DNA from: Kiritimatiellia bacterium
GTDB taxonomy: Bacteria > Verrucomicrobiota > Kiritimatiellia > RFP12 > UBA1067
Assembly (NCBI GenBank): GCA_017450695.1
Contig: JAFSTA010000050.1
Span: forward strand, 1 to 38,649
Length of the DNA: 38,649 nt
Direction of reading: 5' to 3'
Part shown: positions 15,403 through 24,326 of the stretch, in pieces
Layout of the letters: every line of letters begins with the position of its first letter
Position numbering within the stretch: position 1 is the stretch's first letter
The notes under the pieces: generated by a model
What the model was told of the DNA's origin: nothing
Databases searched by the model: none
Seen by the model: the letters and a program-made list of their open reading frames with translations, nothing else
Made by a program: the position numbers and the translations under genes

Positions 15403-17235
15403 ATGAAACGAATCGTATTGGCAGTATTGGCCGCCGCCGGGATTTCCGCGGCGAACGGCGGGGAGATGCGCACGGAGAAGAATTCGCCCGTCACGATCCG
15501 ACGCGAAGTGCAGGGCGATTTTGTGGTGGTCGGCGGCGGACTCTCGGGAGTCTGCGCGGCGATCGCGGCCGCACGTCACGGCGCGAAAACCGTGCTGGTA
15601 CAGGATCGCCCCATGCTGGGCGGTAATGCCTCCAGCGAAGTCCGCATGGGGATCTTGGGCGCGCACGGCGACAACAACAAGGAGACCGGCATTCTGGAAG
15701 AGTTGCAGATGAACAACATCCGCTACAACCCGCTCTTCCGTTACACGCTCTGGGACGACATCCTCTACTCCGCCGTGAAACGCGAACCGAACATCACCCT
15801 CCTGCTGAACACCTCGGTGAACAACGTGGAGATGAAGGACGGCAAGATCGCGGCGGTGCTGGGCTGGAACTGTAACGAATACTGCACCTACCGTGTCAGC
15901 GGCAAGCTCTTCGCAGACTGTTCAGGCGACGGCATTCTGCGTCTCTCTGGCGCGGAGTTCCGGCACGGGCGCGAGTTCCCGGAGGAGTTCGGGGAAACCT
16001 TCACGCAGGTCGGCGGCGACCACCGCACGATGGGCAACTCCATCCTCCTCCAGCTTCGCAAGACCGAAGAAGACCACCCCTTCACCGCACCGGAGTGGGC
16101 GTACCACTTCACGGACAAGGATTTCGCCGATCCGCCGAGCGAGAAGAAGAAAGGTATCCACTATTCCTATAAACGCCTGTATCCCGAAAACAACAACTTC
16201 TGGTGGATCGAGTTCGGCGGCAACATCGACACGATCGGTGACGCGGGCGCGATCCAGTTCGAGTTGAAGCGCATCGCCTACGGCGTCTGGGAGTACATGA
16301 AGAACCATCCGGACGGCCGTTGCAAGGGATATGACCTCGACTGGATCGGGAGTCTCCCCGGAAAGCGGGAGAGCGTACGCTTCATCGGCGACCACATCCT
16401 CACGCAGAACGACATCATGAACGGCGGCAAGTTTGATGACATCGTAGCCTACGGCGGCTGGACGCTGGACGACCACCATCCCGACGCCTTCTTCAAGAAA
16501 GGACACCTGAGCGTACACCATACGCCGCCATCCCCCTTCGGCATCCCCTTCCGCTGCCTCTATTCGCGCAACATTCCGAACCTGATGTTCGCCGGACGCG
16601 ACATCTCCTGTACGCACATGGGACTGAGCGCCACGCGCGTGATGGGCACCTGCGCCATCCTCGGCCAAGCCGCCGGAACCGGTGCCGCCCTCGCCCTGAA
16701 ATACGGCGTGACGCCCGCAGAACTGGGGAAGAAATATATCGCAGAGTTGCAGGACACGCTGGAGGATGACGACATCATGCTGCCGTACCGTTGGCGCAAG
16801 ATCTCGAAACTCACCGCCGATGCGGAGGCGACACACGAGATCCTCCGCAACGGAATCGACCGCAATTACAAGAAGCAGGACAACGGTGCCTGGCTGGAAC
16901 CGGGCAAAGAAAGCTGCGGCTACAGCTGGAAGGAACCCGTCACGATCCGCGGCTGCCGCCTCGTCTTCGATACCGAACTCAAGACCGGCAACAAGCGGAT
17001 GCTGAAACTGGAGGCGGAACACAACTACCGCAAGATGCCCTGGATGCTCGCCAAGTCCTTCCGCATCGAGGTGCGTACCGGTGGCAACTGGCAAACAGTC
17101 TATGAGGACAAGGAGAACATCCAGCGTCTCCGCCGCATCTCCTTCCCCGAAGTCAAGGCCGACGCGATCCGCCTCACGGTACTCTCCGTCTGGGGTACCA
17201 AAAACGCGCACGTCTTCGCCTTCGACGTGCTGTAA
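15403..17235 (+). CDS. Exported FAD-dependent oxidoreductase with C-terminal discoidin-like domain
   Basis: A 610-residue protein with a Sec-type signal (1-20). FAD binding is shown by VVVGGGLSGVCAAIAAARHGA (41-61) and LGGNASSEVRMGILGAHG, the typical start of the FAD_oxidored (PF12831) family; the C-terminal FAD segment is CTHMGLSATRVMGTCAILGQAAGTGAA. The last roughly 110 residues (CRLVFDTELKTGNKR to AIRLTVLSVWGTKNAHVFAFDVL) resemble an F5/8 type C (discoidin) sugar-binding domain. The ATG at 15403 has GGAG 6 nt upstream; an in-frame ATG at 15391 is less well placed. It follows the beta-helix gene by 54 nt with no promoter seen, so the two probably form an operon. It is a paralogue of the Tat-exported protein at 4912-6372. 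Confidence 0.85.
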   Translation: MKRIVLAVLAAAGISAANGGEMRTEKNSPVTIRREVQGDFVVVGGGLSGVCAAIAAARHGAKTVLVQDRPMLGGNASSEVRMGILGAHGDNNKETGILEELQMNNIRYNPLFRYTLWDDILYSAVKREPNITLLLNTSVNNVEMKDGKIAAVLGWNCNEYCTYRVSGKLFADCSGDGILRLSGAEFRHGREFPEEFGETFTQVGGDHRTMGNSILLQLRKTEEDHPFTAPEWAYHFTDKDFADPPSEKKKGIHYSYKRLYPENNNFWWIEFGGNIDTIGDAGAIQFELKRIAYGVWEYMKNHPDGRCKGYDLDWIGSLPGKRESVRFIGDHILTQNDIMNGGKFDDIVAYGGWTLDDHHPDAFFKKGHLSVHHTPPSPFGIPFRCLYSRNIPNLMFAGRDISCTHMGLSATRVMGTCAILGQAAGTGAALALKYGVTPAELGKKYIAELQDTLEDDDIMLPYRWRKISKLTADAEATHEILRNGIDRNYKKQDNGAWLEPGKESCGYSWKEPVTIRGCRLVFDTELKTGNKRMLKLEAEHNYRKMPWMLAKSFRIEVRTGGNWQTVYEDKENIQRLRRISFPEVKADAIRLTVLSVWGTKNAHVFAFDVL

Positions 17236-17720
17236 ACCGCCACAGCCGATTCTGAATGGGAGGGACGCGCCCCGTCGCGTCCGCCCACTTAACACGCCTG
17301 TAAGTTCAAGGTTGGGTGGTTAGGTTTAGGTGGTTAACTGGTTGGGTGGTTAGGTGGTTAGCCCGCCACGCACCATCTAGAATGACTAGAAGTTCTAGAA
17401 CTCCTAGAACCTCTAGCCTACAAGTCATCCGCTACCAGCTACACCTTGCTTAGAAGTTGGCGGGTAAACGTGTGAAGCATGATGCGGTCGCGACGGAGCG
17501 CGCCCCTCCCCATCTCTGCGCGAGACACGAGACACGCGACGCGCGACGTGCGCAACGGAATCTCGTCTTTCCGATATGCGTGTCGCCCGTCGTATGTCGC
17601 GTGTCCCTTCTCGCAGCTTCCCCGAAAGCCGACGGCGGGGGTGCCGTCGCTACGCAGCTGGCGCAAAGTACCTCTGCCTGGCAAGTCAACTTAGGCGGCG
17701 GGCTTGCCCTGCCTAACCAG
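17236..17720. repeat. Composite intergenic repeat locus 5
   Basis: Between two converging genes: the R hairpin with the compensated stem GGACGCG/CGCGTCC (17263-17282); a G-rich array of 8-bp GGTTNGGT words (17310-17363, one unit 6 bp); a period-9 CTAGAANNN array with CTAG at 17377, 17386, 17395, 17404 and 17413; a second R hairpin (17486-17505); GC-rich words around CGACACGC (about 17520-17606); and a D hairpin (17630-17649). No gene is seen. Confidence 0.8.
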
Positions 17721-20309
17721 CTACAATCCGTTTCCGCATTTCCGGTTCACCACGCGCATTTCGCAGGGGGCGAGGGTGAGCTGGCGCGGCTCGCCGCCGG
17801 CCAGCTCCAGCGTCACCGCGCGCGGCTTCACGCAATCCATGTTCAGCAGGTAGAGGGTATTGCGATAGACCGCCCACGAAACCGCCTTGGCATCCGGTCC
17901 CGAAACCTTCACACCCTCCGCCGTATGGCGCGACAGCATTTCCGCGACCTGCATTTTGTAGGTGTTTGCCGGAATACCACCTTTGCCCGGATATTCCCAG
18001 GCCAGCATGAGACGGATTCGCCCCTTCCCGATTCCGCTTTCGATCACGAGCGGGTATCCGTTCGGGGTCTTCGCGAGCACCTTCGCGCCCGTCGGAATCT
18101 TGTCAACCGTGGCGACATCAAATCCGCCGCCGTCCGTCCGACCGGTCACCCGACACGGGAAGCCGAATGCGGAGAGGTCGCCGCCCCCTACCAGGTCGGA
18201 TGGCCGATAGTCCTTCGCTTCACGGTCGGTGCGGACAGAAAGGTGCGGGAGACAGAGGAATAGTTCGCCGCCACGCTGGATCCATCGGGTCAGATGTTCC
18301 GCGATGCGAGGTGTCATCGTGTTCCATCCCGCATAAACAAGGAGCGAGTAGCGGGAGATGTCGTCGGGCAGGACTTCGTCATCAACCTGCACCACGTCCA
18401 CCTGCCCGAACGGCGTTCCCGCAAGCCAGTGGTTGGGATACGGCGCAAGCGCGCCATCCACGAGCGGGAAGGCAATCTCCTTCGCGAGCTGCCACGTTGA
18501 TTCGGGAGCGCCGCAACGCCAGTTCACGTTGTTGGATGCCGTGGCGTGCTGCGCCCAAATCGCAAAGGATGGGAAACTCATCCCCACGAAACCGTCATGG
18601 TTCCCCATCACGAATGCCGAGCAGGTCGCGGGACCGGAGGGATCGCGCGGATTCGCCTTGGTCCAGTCGCGGAACTCTTTCACCGTGCGCCGGTATTCCT
18701 TCGGCGCATGGCCGTCGTATCCCTGCTTCTCCCCTTTCGCGCCGGATGTGTACTCGTGCGCCTGCGTGGACTGAGCACCCGATTCGAGCACGATCAGAGA
18801 AGTGCCCATCAGGTACTGCTGGTAAAGCCCCGCCTTCAGGAGGTCGTATTTCTGCGCACTTGAATACGGAACCGGAAACGTCTGCCACTCCTCGGCAAGC
18901 CATCCGCCCCAAAACTCCGGCTTCCACTTCCGCGCCGCGCCGCGCGCCTCGCTCGTGGCGTACGCCAGGTTTGCGGAGCCGACGGCATACAGCTCGTTGC
19001 ACATGAAATCCATCCCTCCCTGAAGTTCATAGCAGCCGAGCGGGGAGCCGGAGGTGGAAAAGATGAAATCGTAATCTTTGTGCCGCGCACGAACAAACCG
19101 TTGCATGAAAACATTCACGAACCGATCCTTGGCCTCGCCGAGATCGGTCATGCCCTGCGGTACGCGCACGGCGGCAGCCTCGCGCGGCCCCTGATAGAGG
19201 TACCCCGCCAACTCGCCCACGTTGTTGCAGAGATAGCGTGCGCCGAGCGCATCCCGCGCCTTGTCCGTCAAATCGCGGCGATCATATCCGTAGATCGTCA
19301 TGAACCGCATTCCCTTGCGGTCGAACTCCGAACGGACACGCGCGGGCATTCCGGTGAGCGTGTTGAACTTGTTCCAGGAGACAATCAGGTCGGCCAGTTC
19401 ATTCGTGACGATTTCATCCGCGAATCGCCTGTCCCCGCCGTACACGCAGTGGCCCGTCACGACCTCGCACGGCGGGAACGGCGCTTCGAGCGGTCTGGCG
19501 TGCGGCACGAGTTCCACCGTCTGCCGGAACACGCCGTCCTTGCGCGTGTACGCCTCCACGTCCACAAGCAACGGTGCGCCTCCCCATCCCTGCATCCGTA
19601 CACGGAAGACCTCGCCCGTCTGTTCGATCCGGGGCGGACGCCAATCCCCTTCCCTCATGTGGATGTTCGGACGCCAGCCGAAGACATACCGTTCCGCCGG
19701 CACGTCCTTCATATCGACGAACCCGCAACGGTTGGCGGCATCCACCCATCCTTTGACTTCAGCGCGAATCCCTTTCCAAATCTCCACCCTGAAATCGCCA
19801 TGCGGGCTACCGCCCCAACAGAAGACCCCCTTCGGGCAGCAGATGCGCAACGAAGGCTTTGTGTGGCGCCATTGGGTTTTGGCTTGGAACGATTGGGGAA
19901 GGTTGAACTTCAGTTCGCAGCGTACGCCCGGCTTCTTCGGACCGAGATCTCCCCACGTCGGATTGGTCGGATTGAGGAGCGGCATCTTCTCTTCGCCGTC
20001 CGTGATGTAGAGGTCGTTCGTGCGCGAAGGCAAAGCCCATGTCCATCCCGTGTACTCGTTCGTGGCGGTTATCCAGAGCGAAATCTCACCGTCCGCGCGA
20101 TCTCCCGGAGAAATCGCCTCCAGCGGTATCTCCGCGTCGATCGGGGTACGTCCCGCAGCCGTCCTGTCAAGAATGCGGGTTTCCGCAAACAACGCGGAAA
20201 ACGTGCCGAGGGCGAAGGTGAAAAGAACCTGCGTAGAAAATACGGAGACTCGTTTTGAAAAACGGCGGGAGATGCCTTGCGCGCCAAATACTTGCTCGAT
20301 ACCAGTCAT
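17721..20309 (-). CDS. Large secreted glycoside-hydrolase-like protein
   Basis: An 862-residue protein. A positively charged N-terminus and a hydrophobic segment (about 20-44) indicate export. The N-terminal third is beta-rich. The middle (about 290-600) has alternating strands and helices that could be a TIM barrel, with NHDGFVGMSFPSFAIW, FWGGWLAEEWQTF and SLIVLESGAQS. The C-terminal third has a class-I-amidotransferase-like trimerisation domain (VVQVDDEVLPDDISRYSLLVYAGW to RWIQRGGELFLCLPHLS) and a small beta domain, an order seen in GH42-type enzymes. I cannot place catalytic acids with confidence or name a family. The start at 20309 has GAAAGGA 8 nt upstream and is preferred to 20330. It may be co-transcribed with the upstream secreted protein, 184 nt away. 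Confidence 0.65.
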   Translation of the reverse strand: MTGIEQVFGAQGISRRFSKRVSVFSTQVLFTFALGTFSALFAETRILDRTAAGRTPIDAEIPLEAISPGDRADGEISLWITATNEYTGWTWALPSRTNDLYITDGEEKMPLLNPTNPTWGDLGPKKPGVRCELKFNLPQSFQAKTQWRHTKPSLRICCPKGVFCWGGSPHGDFRVEIWKGIRAEVKGWVDAANRCGFVDMKDVPAERYVFGWRPNIHMREGDWRPPRIEQTGEVFRVRMQGWGGAPLLVDVEAYTRKDGVFRQTVELVPHARPLEAPFPPCEVVTGHCVYGGDRRFADEIVTNELADLIVSWNKFNTLTGMPARVRSEFDRKGMRFMTIYGYDRRDLTDKARDALGARYLCNNVGELAGYLYQGPREAAAVRVPQGMTDLGEAKDRFVNVFMQRFVRARHKDYDFIFSTSGSPLGCYELQGGMDFMCNELYAVGSANLAYATSEARGAARKWKPEFWGGWLAEEWQTFPVPYSSAQKYDLLKAGLYQQYLMGTSLIVLESGAQSTQAHEYTSGAKGEKQGYDGHAPKEYRRTVKEFRDWTKANPRDPSGPATCSAFVMGNHDGFVGMSFPSFAIWAQHATASNNVNWRCGAPESTWQLAKEIAFPLVDGALAPYPNHWLAGTPFGQVDVVQVDDEVLPDDISRYSLLVYAGWNTMTPRIAEHLTRWIQRGGELFLCLPHLSVRTDREAKDYRPSDLVGGGDLSAFGFPCRVTGRTDGGGFDVATVDKIPTGAKVLAKTPNGYPLVIESGIGKGRIRLMLAWEYPGKGGIPANTYKMQVAEMLSRHTAEGVKVSGPDAKAVSWAVYRNTLYLLNMDCVKPRAVTLELAGGEPRQLTLAPCEMRVVNRKCGNGL

Positions 20310-20493
20310 GACGTTGATCCTTTCGTACACGAGATTTCAACCTGTAGGAAACGTTCCCGCACAAGAATGTACAGGATGGTGACTTTGCCTACTCCCTGCC
20401 ACCTCCATCCCCGCCAGCGGGTGTCCCCCCGCACCACAGCGGTCGAGAACGCCCACCCGCTCAAACCTCAAAACCGACGGCCACATCCGCCGC

Positions 20494-21375
20494 CTACGGC
20501 TGGATCGGCTGTACGGCGTAGAGGGTACGTCTGCATAAGAAACGCACGAGCAGTTTGCCGTCGAAAATGTTGATGCTCTCCGGTTCCTCGTTCTTCCACT
20601 TCAGGTCTATGACGCCCGTCTCTTTCCTCGCGGCGAGGTCGATCGTCTGCAACGCCAGATACTTGGCATACCGCTTCGTGGATCCGTAGAGCACATACAG
20701 TTTACCGCTGTGGAGAACGCAGTCCTGCCGCACCAGCAATCTGCCCGCCTCAAACGAGTCGAGAACATCCGAATCTTTCAATTTGACAACCTCTCCGTCC
20801 GCGATTTTCGGCAACTTGAACTTGGTGACGATCTGCGTATTTCCCTCCTCCTTGATGGGGGAAGCGACTTTGTAGGAAATCGCGTAAAGCCATCCGTTCT
20901 GCCGGTCAACGGCCCAGTCCGCCGGTCCCGCGCCAAAGCGGTTCCCCGCCGTCAATCCAGCAGGGTCAATGACCTGCCTGATCTTCACCGACCGGAAATC
21001 GTTTGCCACCTCATAGACGAAACAGTTCCGTCCTCGGTTCCACTGACTCACATAGAGATACGGCAGGTTCGCCCCGTCCGGCTTTTCCACACCGAAACAC
21101 ATCGCGTTGCAGTGTACATCGCCGCGACCGCCCATCGGCAGGTAAAACTCGCCGAGCTTTTTCCCCGCTTTCAAGTCATACGCCGCAGCCGGCATCCCTT
21201 TCTCGCCATTCCGGGTACTCGATCCCTGGATCCAAATGTCACCATAAGACGCAGCACCCTGTGTGACGAATTTCTCCGCTTCGGGAATCGTCCTGGTCGC
21301 CACCAAATCCTCCGGTCCGCCAAACGCCATTCCCGCCATCACAAACATTCCACCAACCACCCACAATCTCTTCAT
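20494..21375 (-). CDS. Secreted protein of unknown function, possible beta-propeller
   Basis: A 293-residue protein with a clear signal peptide (1-19, MKRLWVVGGMFVMAGMAFG). The mature part is made of short beta segments typical of propeller-like repeats (ASYGDIWIQGSS, LPYLYVSQWNRG, DRQNGWLYAISYKV, HSGKLYVLYGSTKRYAKYLALQTIDL). No catalytic motif is recognisable. It precedes the large glycoside-hydrolase-like gene on the same strand, separated by 184 nt. A role alongside that enzyme is inferred only from position and shared export. Confidence 0.65.
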   Translation of the reverse strand: MKRLWVVGGMFVMAGMAFGGPEDLVATRTIPEAEKFVTQGAASYGDIWIQGSSTRNGEKGMPAAAYDLKAGKKLGEFYLPMGGRGDVHCNAMCFGVEKPDGANLPYLYVSQWNRGRNCFVYEVANDFRSVKIRQVIDPAGLTAGNRFGAGPADWAVDRQNGWLYAISYKVASPIKEEGNTQIVTKFKLPKIADGEVVKLKDSDVLDSFEAGRLLVRQDCVLHSGKLYVLYGSTKRYAKYLALQTIDLAARKETGVIDLKWKNEEPESINIFDGKLLVRFLCRRTLYAVQPIQP

Positions 21376-21744
21376 CCCATCTCTCCGTTTCCAATGATTT
21401 AACTGTCACCCCCGCCCTCGCACACTTCCTTCACCTAACCACCCAAGTAAAACCACCCAACTTTGAACACATGGGTAAGGCGTGTGCAGCAATGCGGTCG
21501 CGACGGAGCGCGACCCTCCCCATCTCTGCGTGAGGAAGGAAATGAAAGATCGGAAATGCGACAGGCAACACGCGATATGCACCCGTCGCATATCGCGTGT
21601 CCCAATTTTCACAGCTTCCGCGAAAGCCGACGGCGAGGGCGCCGTCGCTACGCAGCTGGCGGCGTGAGCCTCCTCTTCCTCGCCAAGTCAACTTAGGGGC
21701 GCAGCCGCCACTTATCTGCGTCTCAGCTGGCGCGAAGCGCCCCG
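21376..21744. repeat. Composite intergenic repeat locus 6
   Basis: It contains a reversed GTTCAAAGTTGGGTGGTT module (about 21436-21466), the R hairpin with a perfect 7-bp stem (21496-21515), a perfect 13-bp inverted repeat (21568-21580 with 21588-21600, 7-nt loop), the D hairpin (21628-21647), a hybrid mini-hairpin GGGGCGCAGCCGCC with CTTA spacers (about 21693-21714), and one CTCAG unit before GGCGC-GAA-GCGCC. No gene is seen. Confidence 0.8.
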
Positions 21745-23127
21745 CTAGAACTCCCATCCCGGACGGATGAAAGGCTTGATCAGCTTGTTCGCCTCTTCGT
21801 TGTCCGTCACGCACTTCTCGGCATCCCAAGAGATTTTCCCGGAAACGCGCTGCGCGAGACAGCCGACCTGCATCGCCTCCACCAGCGGAATCGAGTTGTC
21901 GATGTCGGAGAAAGCCTTCGTCTCGCCGAAGCAGGCGGCGACGAACTCGTCATAGTGCTTGCTGTGTACGCGGGGAAGCGTCACCGGAATGTCCTTGCAG
22001 GCGGGATGCTGATCCTGCCCCTTCATCTTCTCTTCGCCCTTCAGTGCGATGTAGCTCTGCTCGCCGTAGTCGTTCGTGCTGCAGAGGATGCCGTTGTCGC
22101 CAAGCACCACGCAACCGGTCGCGGGAATCTTCCCCATCGTGTTGATCACCTGCGGGATGATCTCCGCGACGGGCTTGCGGTAACCGTCGTACCAGTAGAT
22201 GTCCACATTCGGTTTCTTGCCGCCCGCCGACTCGCACGTAATCCGCACCTTGCTCCACAGCGGGTAGGTCTCGGGATAGGGCGGCGTGATCTCGACTGCC
22301 TCGCCGGAAATCACCCGCCCCAACTCCAGCCCGCGGAACGGCAGGTTCATCGTGTGGCAGGCCATGTCGCCGAACGCGCCAGTTCCGAAGTCGTACCACG
22401 CGCGCCACTCGATCGGCTCGTAGATGGACTTCTTGTACGGACGGAAAGGCGCCGTTCCAATCCAGCAGTCCCAGTCCAGATTCGGCGGCACCGGGTCGGA
22501 ATCTTTGGGACGGAAGAGCGGCTGGTGCCAGCCCCACTTGCACCCCGGCTCGATCTCCGGACGGTTCGTCCACACATGTACCTCGCGTACCTTGCCCAGA
22601 ATGCCGGAACGCAGGATTTCGACGCCGCGCCGCATCCCGTCCGTGGAGGATCCCTGGTTGCCCATCTGCGTGACGACCCTGTTTTCCCGCGCCGTCTTCT
22701 TGAAGTACTCCGCCTCCCAAAGCGTACGCACCAGCGGCTTCTGCACATAGACGTTTGCGCCGCGCTTCATCGCTTCGATCGCCGCGCGCGCATGGGTGTG
22801 GTCCGGCGTAGAGACGGAGACGATATCCAGCCCCTTCACCTCGTCGAACATCTTGCGGTAATCGGTGTAGAACTTCGCGTCTTTCACCTCCTCCTTCGCG
22901 CGGTCGATCCAGTCGCGGTTGGTGTCGCACATGGCGACGATCCGGCAACGCTTGGTATCCAGCAGACCGTGCCAATCGCTCCACCCCTTGCCGCCGATGC
23001 CGATCACGCCGACGTTCAACAGCTCGCCCCGCTTGCGGCTACTCATCGCGAACCCGCGCGACGCCATCATGCCGGCGGCAGCTCCGACACCACCCAGAAA
23101 ATCCCTTCTCGAAACACCGTTATTCAT
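21745..23127 (-). CDS. Tat-exported Gfo/Idh/MocA-family oxidoreductase
   Basis: A 460-residue protein. VSRRDFLGGVGAAAG at the N-terminus is a Tat signal, as expected for a protein that must fold around NAD(P) before export. The Rossmann motif is NVGVIGIGGKGW (about 38-49). SVSTPDHTHARAAIEAMKRGANVYVQKPLVRT carries the family nucleotide-site motif as QKP instead of EKP. GDMACHTMNLP contains the His of the second domain. The start at 23127 is set by AAGGAG 8 nt upstream. It begins 5 nt after the sugar isomerase gene, so the two form an operon. Exported members oxidise sugars, for example to 3-keto forms, in bacterial glycan breakdown. The substrate here is unknown. Confidence 0.85.
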   Translation of the reverse strand: MNNGVSRRDFLGGVGAAAGMMASRGFAMSSRKRGELLNVGVIGIGGKGWSDWHGLLDTKRCRIVAMCDTNRDWIDRAKEEVKDAKFYTDYRKMFDEVKGLDIVSVSTPDHTHARAAIEAMKRGANVYVQKPLVRTLWEAEYFKKTARENRVVTQMGNQGSSTDGMRRGVEILRSGILGKVREVHVWTNRPEIEPGCKWGWHQPLFRPKDSDPVPPNLDWDCWIGTAPFRPYKKSIYEPIEWRAWYDFGTGAFGDMACHTMNLPFRGLELGRVISGEAVEITPPYPETYPLWSKVRITCESAGGKKPNVDIYWYDGYRKPVAEIIPQVINTMGKIPATGCVVLGDNGILCSTNDYGEQSYIALKGEEKMKGQDQHPACKDIPVTLPRVHSKHYDEFVAACFGETKAFSDIDNSIPLVEAMQVGCLAQRVSGKISWDAEKCVTDNEEANKLIKPFIRPGWEF

Positions 23128-23132
23128 CACTC

Positions 23133-23948
23133 TTACTCCTTGTTGTGTGCGTTGAACCAATCCACGCAAGCCTTGACATTCGCCTCCGTCTTCTCATCCC
23201 ACTGCTCGTACTCGATGATGAGATCGGGATAGACGTTCGCCGCGCGCATCTCCTTCAGCAGGGTATCCAACTGCGAAAGCCCCTTCCCGAACGGGACGGG
23301 ATGCGCATTTTCATCGACATCGACAAAATGAAGGGAGAAGATACGGCTCTTCAGCAGCGTCCGGATTCCCTCAGCCGCGTCGATCTTCGCCAACCTCCAG
23401 TGCCCCACGTCCGCGCCGGAACCGAACCACTCGCTCCGCTTATTAATCTCGCCCGCCGCAAACTCAGGATTGCACCACGATGTCGTCCAGCCCACATTCG
23501 GCCCGTGGTTGTGGATCGCGACACGGATCTTGTATTCCTGCGCGAGCCTGTCCAGCAACGGCAGCACTTCGACGCGCGGCTCAACCAACAGCCGCGCGAT
23601 TCCAAGGTCTTGCGCGAACTGGAAAACCTCGCGCCACCCCTTCTCGTCGCCCGCGCCGATCACACCATAACTCACCGCCTTGACCCCGCACGCATCGAGG
23701 TAGGCTTTGACCGCCGGACGGATTTCCTTCGCCATCTCCCACGGCGTCACCTTTCCCTGGAACGGGCCGCCGATCTTCTGGACGTTTGTCAACTCGATCG
23801 CCTGGAATCCCAGACGCTTCGCCACCTCAATCGTCTCGATCATCGACCGATCCTTAAAGGTGTACGCCTGAAGCGCCAACGTAAACGTCTTCGCGCAAAG
23901 CACACTCGCCGTGCAAACCACAGCCATCGCAATGAGAATATTCTTCAT
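23133..23948 (-). CDS. Exported sugar phosphate isomerase/epimerase-like TIM-barrel protein
   Basis: A 271-residue protein with a signal peptide (1-19, ending CTASVLCAKT). The xylose-isomerase-like barrel (AP_endonuc_2 fold) shows the usual acidic and His metal-site positions: the LGFQAIELT strand, RLLVEPR, IRVAIHNHG, FSLHFVDVDEN and DLIIEYEQWDE near the C-terminus. It is the first gene of an operon with the Gfo/Idh/MocA gene, and a near-consensus promoter lies about 40 nt upstream. Pairs of exported Gfo/Idh/MocA dehydrogenases and such barrels act in oxidative glycoside-cleavage routes in other bacteria; that role is inferred here. Confidence 0.85.
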   Translation of the reverse strand: MKNILIAMAVVCTASVLCAKTFTLALQAYTFKDRSMIETIEVAKRLGFQAIELTNVQKIGGPFQGKVTPWEMAKEIRPAVKAYLDACGVKAVSYGVIGAGDEKGWREVFQFAQDLGIARLLVEPRVEVLPLLDRLAQEYKIRVAIHNHGPNVGWTTSWCNPEFAAGEINKRSEWFGSGADVGHWRLAKIDAAEGIRTLLKSRIFSLHFVDVDENAHPVPFGKGLSQLDTLLKEMRAANVYPDLIIEYEQWDEKTEANVKACVDWFNAHNKE

Positions 23949-23985
23949 TTCCTCTTTTCTCCCTAGGGTTGAACAAAACGAAGTT

Positions 23986-24015
23986 ATTTTACAGCATGAG
24001 GCGCCCTCCTGTCAA
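23986..24015 (-). promoter_or_regulatory. Predicted promoter of the isomerase-oxidoreductase operon
   Basis: On the minus strand a consensus TTGACA (24015-24010), an 18-bp spacer and TAAAAT (23991-23986), 38 nt before the isomerase ATG. Confidence 0.65.
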
Positions 24016-24039
24016 ATCAGAGTGCGCGAAAAATGGCGG

Positions 24040-24279
24040 ATGGCTCACCCTTGCCTGTCAGTAGAGCCGAGCCGGGTAAGCGTGTCAAGCCGGGTAAGCG
24101 GGTTCAGCTTCCCCGAAAGCCGACGGCGAGGGCGCCATCGCTACGCAACTGGCGCAAAGCGCGTCTTTCTGACCAAGTCAATTTAGGGGCGCAGCCGCCA
24201 CTTATCCGCTTCTCAGCTTCTCAGCCTCCCCGCTTCTCAGCTTCTCAGCTGGCGCGAAGCGCCCCCCCCGATTTCCCCC
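24040..24279. repeat. Composite intergenic repeat locus 7
   Basis: Between divergent genes: a period-9 AAGCCGGGT array (24069-24104), the D hairpin with one mismatch (24121-24140), a hybrid mini-hairpin with TTTA/CTTA spacers (about 24182-24204), a five-unit 8-bp CTTCTCAG array (24209-24248), and GGCGC-GAA-GCGCC. The pyrD promoter starts just after it. Confidence 0.8.
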
Positions 24280-24308
24280 TTGCGGCAAGGGGAATGGAAT
24301 AGTACAAT
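24280..24308 (+). promoter_or_regulatory. Predicted promoter of pyrD
   Basis: TTGCGG (24280-24285), a 17-bp spacer and TACAAT (24303-24308), 18 nt before the pyrD ATG. Confidence 0.6.
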
Positions 24309-24326
24309 AAGCGGCGAGGGTACAAT

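Noticed and set aside
15922-17295. 457-residue open frame on the minus strand
   Set aside because: Antisense shadow of the FAD oxidoreductase gene, which has clear family motifs on the plus strand.
21955-23232. 425-residue open frame opposite the Gfo/Idh/MocA gene
   Set aside because: Shadow frame; the minus-strand gene has a Tat signal, Rossmann motif and ribosome site.
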